In this document: positions 62,201 through 64,000 of the stretch, piece by piece
Position numbering within the stretch: the first letter of the stretch is position 1
Layout: each line of letters opens with the position of its first letter
Origin: Pseudomonas sp. NFIX28
GTDB taxonomy: Bacteria > Pseudomonadota > Gammaproteobacteria > Pseudomonadales > Pseudomonadaceae
Direction of reading: 5' to 3'
Length of the DNA stretch: 64,000 nucleotides
Assembly: GCF_900107395.1 (NCBI RefSeq)
Contig: NZ_FNPW01000011.1
Location: forward strand, 1 to 64,000
Translations under genes and position numbers: made by a program
The notes under the pieces: model-generated
What the model was told of the DNA's origin: nothing
The model's database searches: none
What the model saw: only the letters and a program-made list of their open reading frames with translations

Positions 62201-62328
62201 TCGGCGGCCTGTTGCTGAGCCAGATCCTGACGCTGTTCACCACTCCGGTGATTTACCTGTACTTCGACCGCCTGGGCCGGCGCTGGCGTTCGGCGCCTGA
62301 GCGCGCGGAGCCGGTAGAGCAGCCATGA
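59224..62328 (+). CDS. muxB: RND efflux inner-membrane pump MuxB
   Basis: This 1034-residue RND permease has twelve membrane helices, two large periplasmic loops and the proton-relay Asp pair in TM4 (TGFVVDDAIVMLENISRF). It overlaps muxA by four bases (ATGA). Its length and the two-pump arrangement match MdtB/MuxB. MuxABC-OpmB of P. aeruginosa exports novobiocin, aztreonam and macrolides among others, by family knowledge. Confidence 0.95.
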   Translation: MNISRLFILRPVATTLSMLAIVLAGLIAYRLLPVSALPQVDYPTIRVMTLYPGASPDVMTSAVTAPLERQFGQMPGLTQMASTSSGGASVLTLRFNLDINMDVAEQQVQAAINAATNLLPTDLPAPPVYNKVNPADTPVLTLAITSKTMLLPKLNDLVDTRMAQKIAQISGVGMVSIAGGQRQAVRIKVNPEALAANGLNLSDVRTLVSASNVNQPKGNFDGPTRVSMLDANDQLTSPKDYAELILAYNNGAPLRLKDVAQIAGGAENERLAAWANENQAVLLNIQRQPGANVIEVVDRIKALLPSITDNLPAGLDVIVLTDRTQTIRASVADVQHELLIAIALVVMVTFLFLRRASATVIPSIAVPLSLIGTFGVMYLAGFSVNNLTLMALTIATGFVVDDAIVMLENISRFIEEGDSPMQAALKGARQIGFTLVSLTLSLIAVLIPLLFMADVVGRLFREFAITLAVAILISLVVSLTLTPMMCARLLKREPKEEEQGRFYRASGAWIDWLIASYGRGLQWVLKHQPLTLLVAVGTLALTVFLYMVVPKGFFPVQDTGVIQGISEAPQSVSFAAMSQRQQDLAKIILADPAVQSLSSYIGVDGDNATLNSGRLLINLKPHRERDLSAAEVIARIQPQVDQLVGIRLFMQPVQDLTIEDRVSRTQYQFSMSSPDNDLLALWSGRLVDALAQRPELTDVASDLQDKGLQVYLVIDRDAASRIGVSVSNITDALYDAFGQRQISTIYTQASQYRVVLQAQAGETIGPQALDQIYVKTTDGGQVRLSSLARVEERQAQLAIAHIGQFPAVMMSFNLAPGVALGQAVDIIEQVQKDIGMPIGVQTQFQGAAQAFQASLSSTLLLILAAVVTMYIVLGVLYESYIHPITILSTLPSAAVGALLALILSGNDLGMIAIIGIILLIGIVKKNAIMMIDFALDAERNQGMAPEQAIYQAALLRFRPILMTTLAALFGAVPLMLATGSGAELRQPLGLVMVGGLLLSQILTLFTTPVIYLYFDRLGRRWRSAPERAEPVEQP

Positions 62329-64000
62329 ACCTGTCCGGACCCTTTATCCGCCGGCCGGTGGCGACCATGCTGCTGAGCCTGGCGATCATGCTGCTGGGCG
62401 GTGTCAGCTTCGGCCTGCTGCCGGTGTCGCCGCTGCCGCAGATGGACTTTCCGGTGATCGTGGTCCAGGCCAGCCTGCCGGGGGCCAGCCCCGAGGTGAT
62501 GGCATCTACCGTGGCCACGCCGCTGGAGCGCTCCTTCGGTGCGATCGCCGGCGTCAACACCATGAGCAGCCGCTCCAGCCAGGGCTCGACCCGGGTCATC
62601 CTGCAATTCGACCTGGACCGCGACATCAATGGCGCGGCGCGGGAAGTGCAGGCGGCGATCAACGCCTCGCGCAACCTGCTGCCCAGCGGCATGCGCAGCA
62701 TGCCCACCTACAAGAAGGTCAACCCGTCCCAGGCGCCGATCATGGTGCTGTCGCTGACCTCCGACGTGTTGCAAAAGGGCCAGTTGTACGACCTGGCCTC
62801 GACCATCCTGTCGCAGAGCCTGTCCCAGGTGTCCGGGGTCGGCGAGGTGCAGATCGGCGGCAGTTCGCTGCCGGCGGTGCGCATCGAACTGGAGCCGCAA
62901 CTGCTCAACCAGTACGGCGTGGCCCTCGACGATGTGCGCAAGACCATCGCCGAGGCCAACGTGCGCCGGCCCAAGGGCTCGGTGGAGACCCACGAGCAGA
63001 TGTGGCAGGTGCAGGCCAACGACCAGCTGGAGAAGGCTAAGGATTACGAGCCGCTGATCATTCACTACAAGGACGGCGCGGCCTTGCGCCTGAAAGACGT
63101 GGCCAAGGTCACCGACGGCGTCGAGGACCGCTACAACAGCGGCTTCTTCAACGACGACGCGGCGGTACTGCTGGTGATCAACCGCCAGGCCGGCGCCAAC
63201 ATCATCGAGACGGTCAACGAGATCAAGGCGCAGTTGCCGGCGCTGCAGGCGGTGCTGCCGGCCAGCGTCAAGCTCAACCTGGCGATGGACCGCTCGCCGG
63301 TGATCAAGGCCACGCTGCACGAGGCCGAGATGACCTTGCTGATTGCCGTGGCCCTGGTGATCCTGGTGGTCTACCTGTTCCTCGGCAACCTGCGTGCCTC
63401 GCTGATCCCGAGCCTGGCGGTGCCGGTGTCGCTGGTGGGCACTTTCGCGGTGATGTACCTGTACGGGTTTTCCCTGAACAACCTGTCGCTGATGGCGCTG
63501 ATCCTCGCCACCGGCCTGGTGGTGGACGACGCCATCGTGGTGCTGGAGAACATTTCCCGGCACATCGACGACGGCATCGCGCCAATGAAGGCGGCGTACC
63601 TGGGGGCCAAGGAGGTCGGTTTTACCCTGTTGTCGATGAACGTCTCGCTGGTGGCGGTGTTCCTGTCGATCCTGTTCATGGGCGGGATCATCGAAAGTCT
63701 GTTCCGCGAATTCTCCATCACCCTGGCGGCGGCGATAGTCGTGTCCCTGGTGGTGTCCCTGACCCTGACCCCGATGCTCTGCGCGCGCTGGCTCAAGCCC
63801 CACGTGCCGGGTCGGGAGAACGGCCTGCAGCGCTGGAGCCAGAAGGCCAACGACTGGATGGTGGCGAAGTACGCCAGCAGCCTGGACTGGGTGCTGCGCC
63901 ACAAGCGCCTGACCCTGCTCAGCCTGCTGCTGACCATCGGGGTCAACGTCGCGCTGTACGTGGTGGTGCCCAAGACTTTCATGCCGCAGCAGGACACCGG
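62325..64000 (+). CDS. muxC: RND efflux inner-membrane pump MuxC, 3' partial
   Basis: The ATG at 62325 overlaps the muxB stop, and the frame stays open to the end of the window (558 codons visible). The RND N-terminal opening (MNLSGPFIRRPVATMLLSLA), the first periplasmic domain and the TM4 Asp pair (ATGLVVDDAIVVLENISRHI) are present. It is the second permease that forms a heterotrimer with MuxB; an OpmB-type outer-membrane gene is expected downstream. Confidence 0.95.
   Translation, partial: MNLSGPFIRRPVATMLLSLAIMLLGGVSFGLLPVSPLPQMDFPVIVVQASLPGASPEVMASTVATPLERSFGAIAGVNTMSSRSSQGSTRVILQFDLDRDINGAAREVQAAINASRNLLPSGMRSMPTYKKVNPSQAPIMVLSLTSDVLQKGQLYDLASTILSQSLSQVSGVGEVQIGGSSLPAVRIELEPQLLNQYGVALDDVRKTIAEANVRRPKGSVETHEQMWQVQANDQLEKAKDYEPLIIHYKDGAALRLKDVAKVTDGVEDRYNSGFFNDDAAVLLVINRQAGANIIETVNEIKAQLPALQAVLPASVKLNLAMDRSPVIKATLHEAEMTLLIAVALVILVVYLFLGNLRASLIPSLAVPVSLVGTFAVMYLYGFSLNNLSLMALILATGLVVDDAIVVLENISRHIDDGIAPMKAAYLGAKEVGFTLLSMNVSLVAVFLSILFMGGIIESLFREFSITLAAAIVVSLVVSLTLTPMLCARWLKPHVPGRENGLQRWSQKANDWMVAKYASSLDWVLRHKRLTLLSLLLTIGVNVALYVVVPKTFMPQQDT

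Overview
The window looks like chromosomal DNA of a fluorescent Pseudomonas. Coding regions are GC-rich with strong G/C third positions. REP-type palindromes sit between genes, and several blocks match P. aeruginosa loci that I recognise from memory: PA0690-PA0701, PA4133/PA4134, PA4130/PA4129 and muxABC. No rRNA, tRNA or CRISPR array was seen.

Region 1 (1-26292) is an expanded version of the pdt two-partner secretion locus. It opens with a giant FHA/CdiA-like exoprotein whose N-terminus lies outside the window. A low-GC polymorphic-toxin tail follows: a C-terminal toxin domain, a likely immunity gene, then an orphan papain/C39-like toxin module broken by a one-base frameshift with its own overlapping immunity-type gene. 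After a small DUF3077-like gene with a structured-RNA-like leader and a GNAT acetyltransferase, the conserved export and energy part begins: a Phd/DUF772 fusion (PhdA-like), the TpsB transporter (PdtB-like), an ExbB with an added periplasmic DUF2341/LamG region, ExbD, TonB, a porin, a periplasmic coiled-coil protein, a YbjN-domain protein, a membrane-anchored PpiC isomerase and a LysR-type regulator. The order suggests one export/surface machine that couples TonB energy to a TPS adhesin/toxin.

Region 2 (26439-31334) holds a YhhY-like acetyltransferase, an Asp/Glu racemase divergent from an AraC regulator, a hypothetical gene, and a PAAR-tipped cysteine-peptidase-like type VI effector with a lipoprotein as candidate immunity. 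Region 3 (31107-40001) holds an orphan cbb3 oxidase pair (CcoN4/CcoQ4-like), a siroheme nitrite/sulfite reductase with its DUF934 partner, a membrane protein, an eight-heme cytochrome c with TPR repeats and a DUF3313 lipoprotein.

Region 4 (40047-56615) is entirely on the minus strand. A fused MFS/spermidine-synthase-like membrane protein is followed, in reverse, by a closely packed run of twelve genes reading from 56615 down to 42825: outer-membrane channel, two DUF1254 proteins, second channel, MoxR ATPase, DUF58, DUF4381, BatA, BatB/C, BatD, periplasmic HAD phosphatase and arylsulfatase. Most junctions overlap or are a few bases long, so this is very likely one operon. Region 5 (57223-64000) holds thiol peroxidase Tpx with a clear terminator and the RND efflux operon muxA-muxB-muxC, with muxC running off the end.
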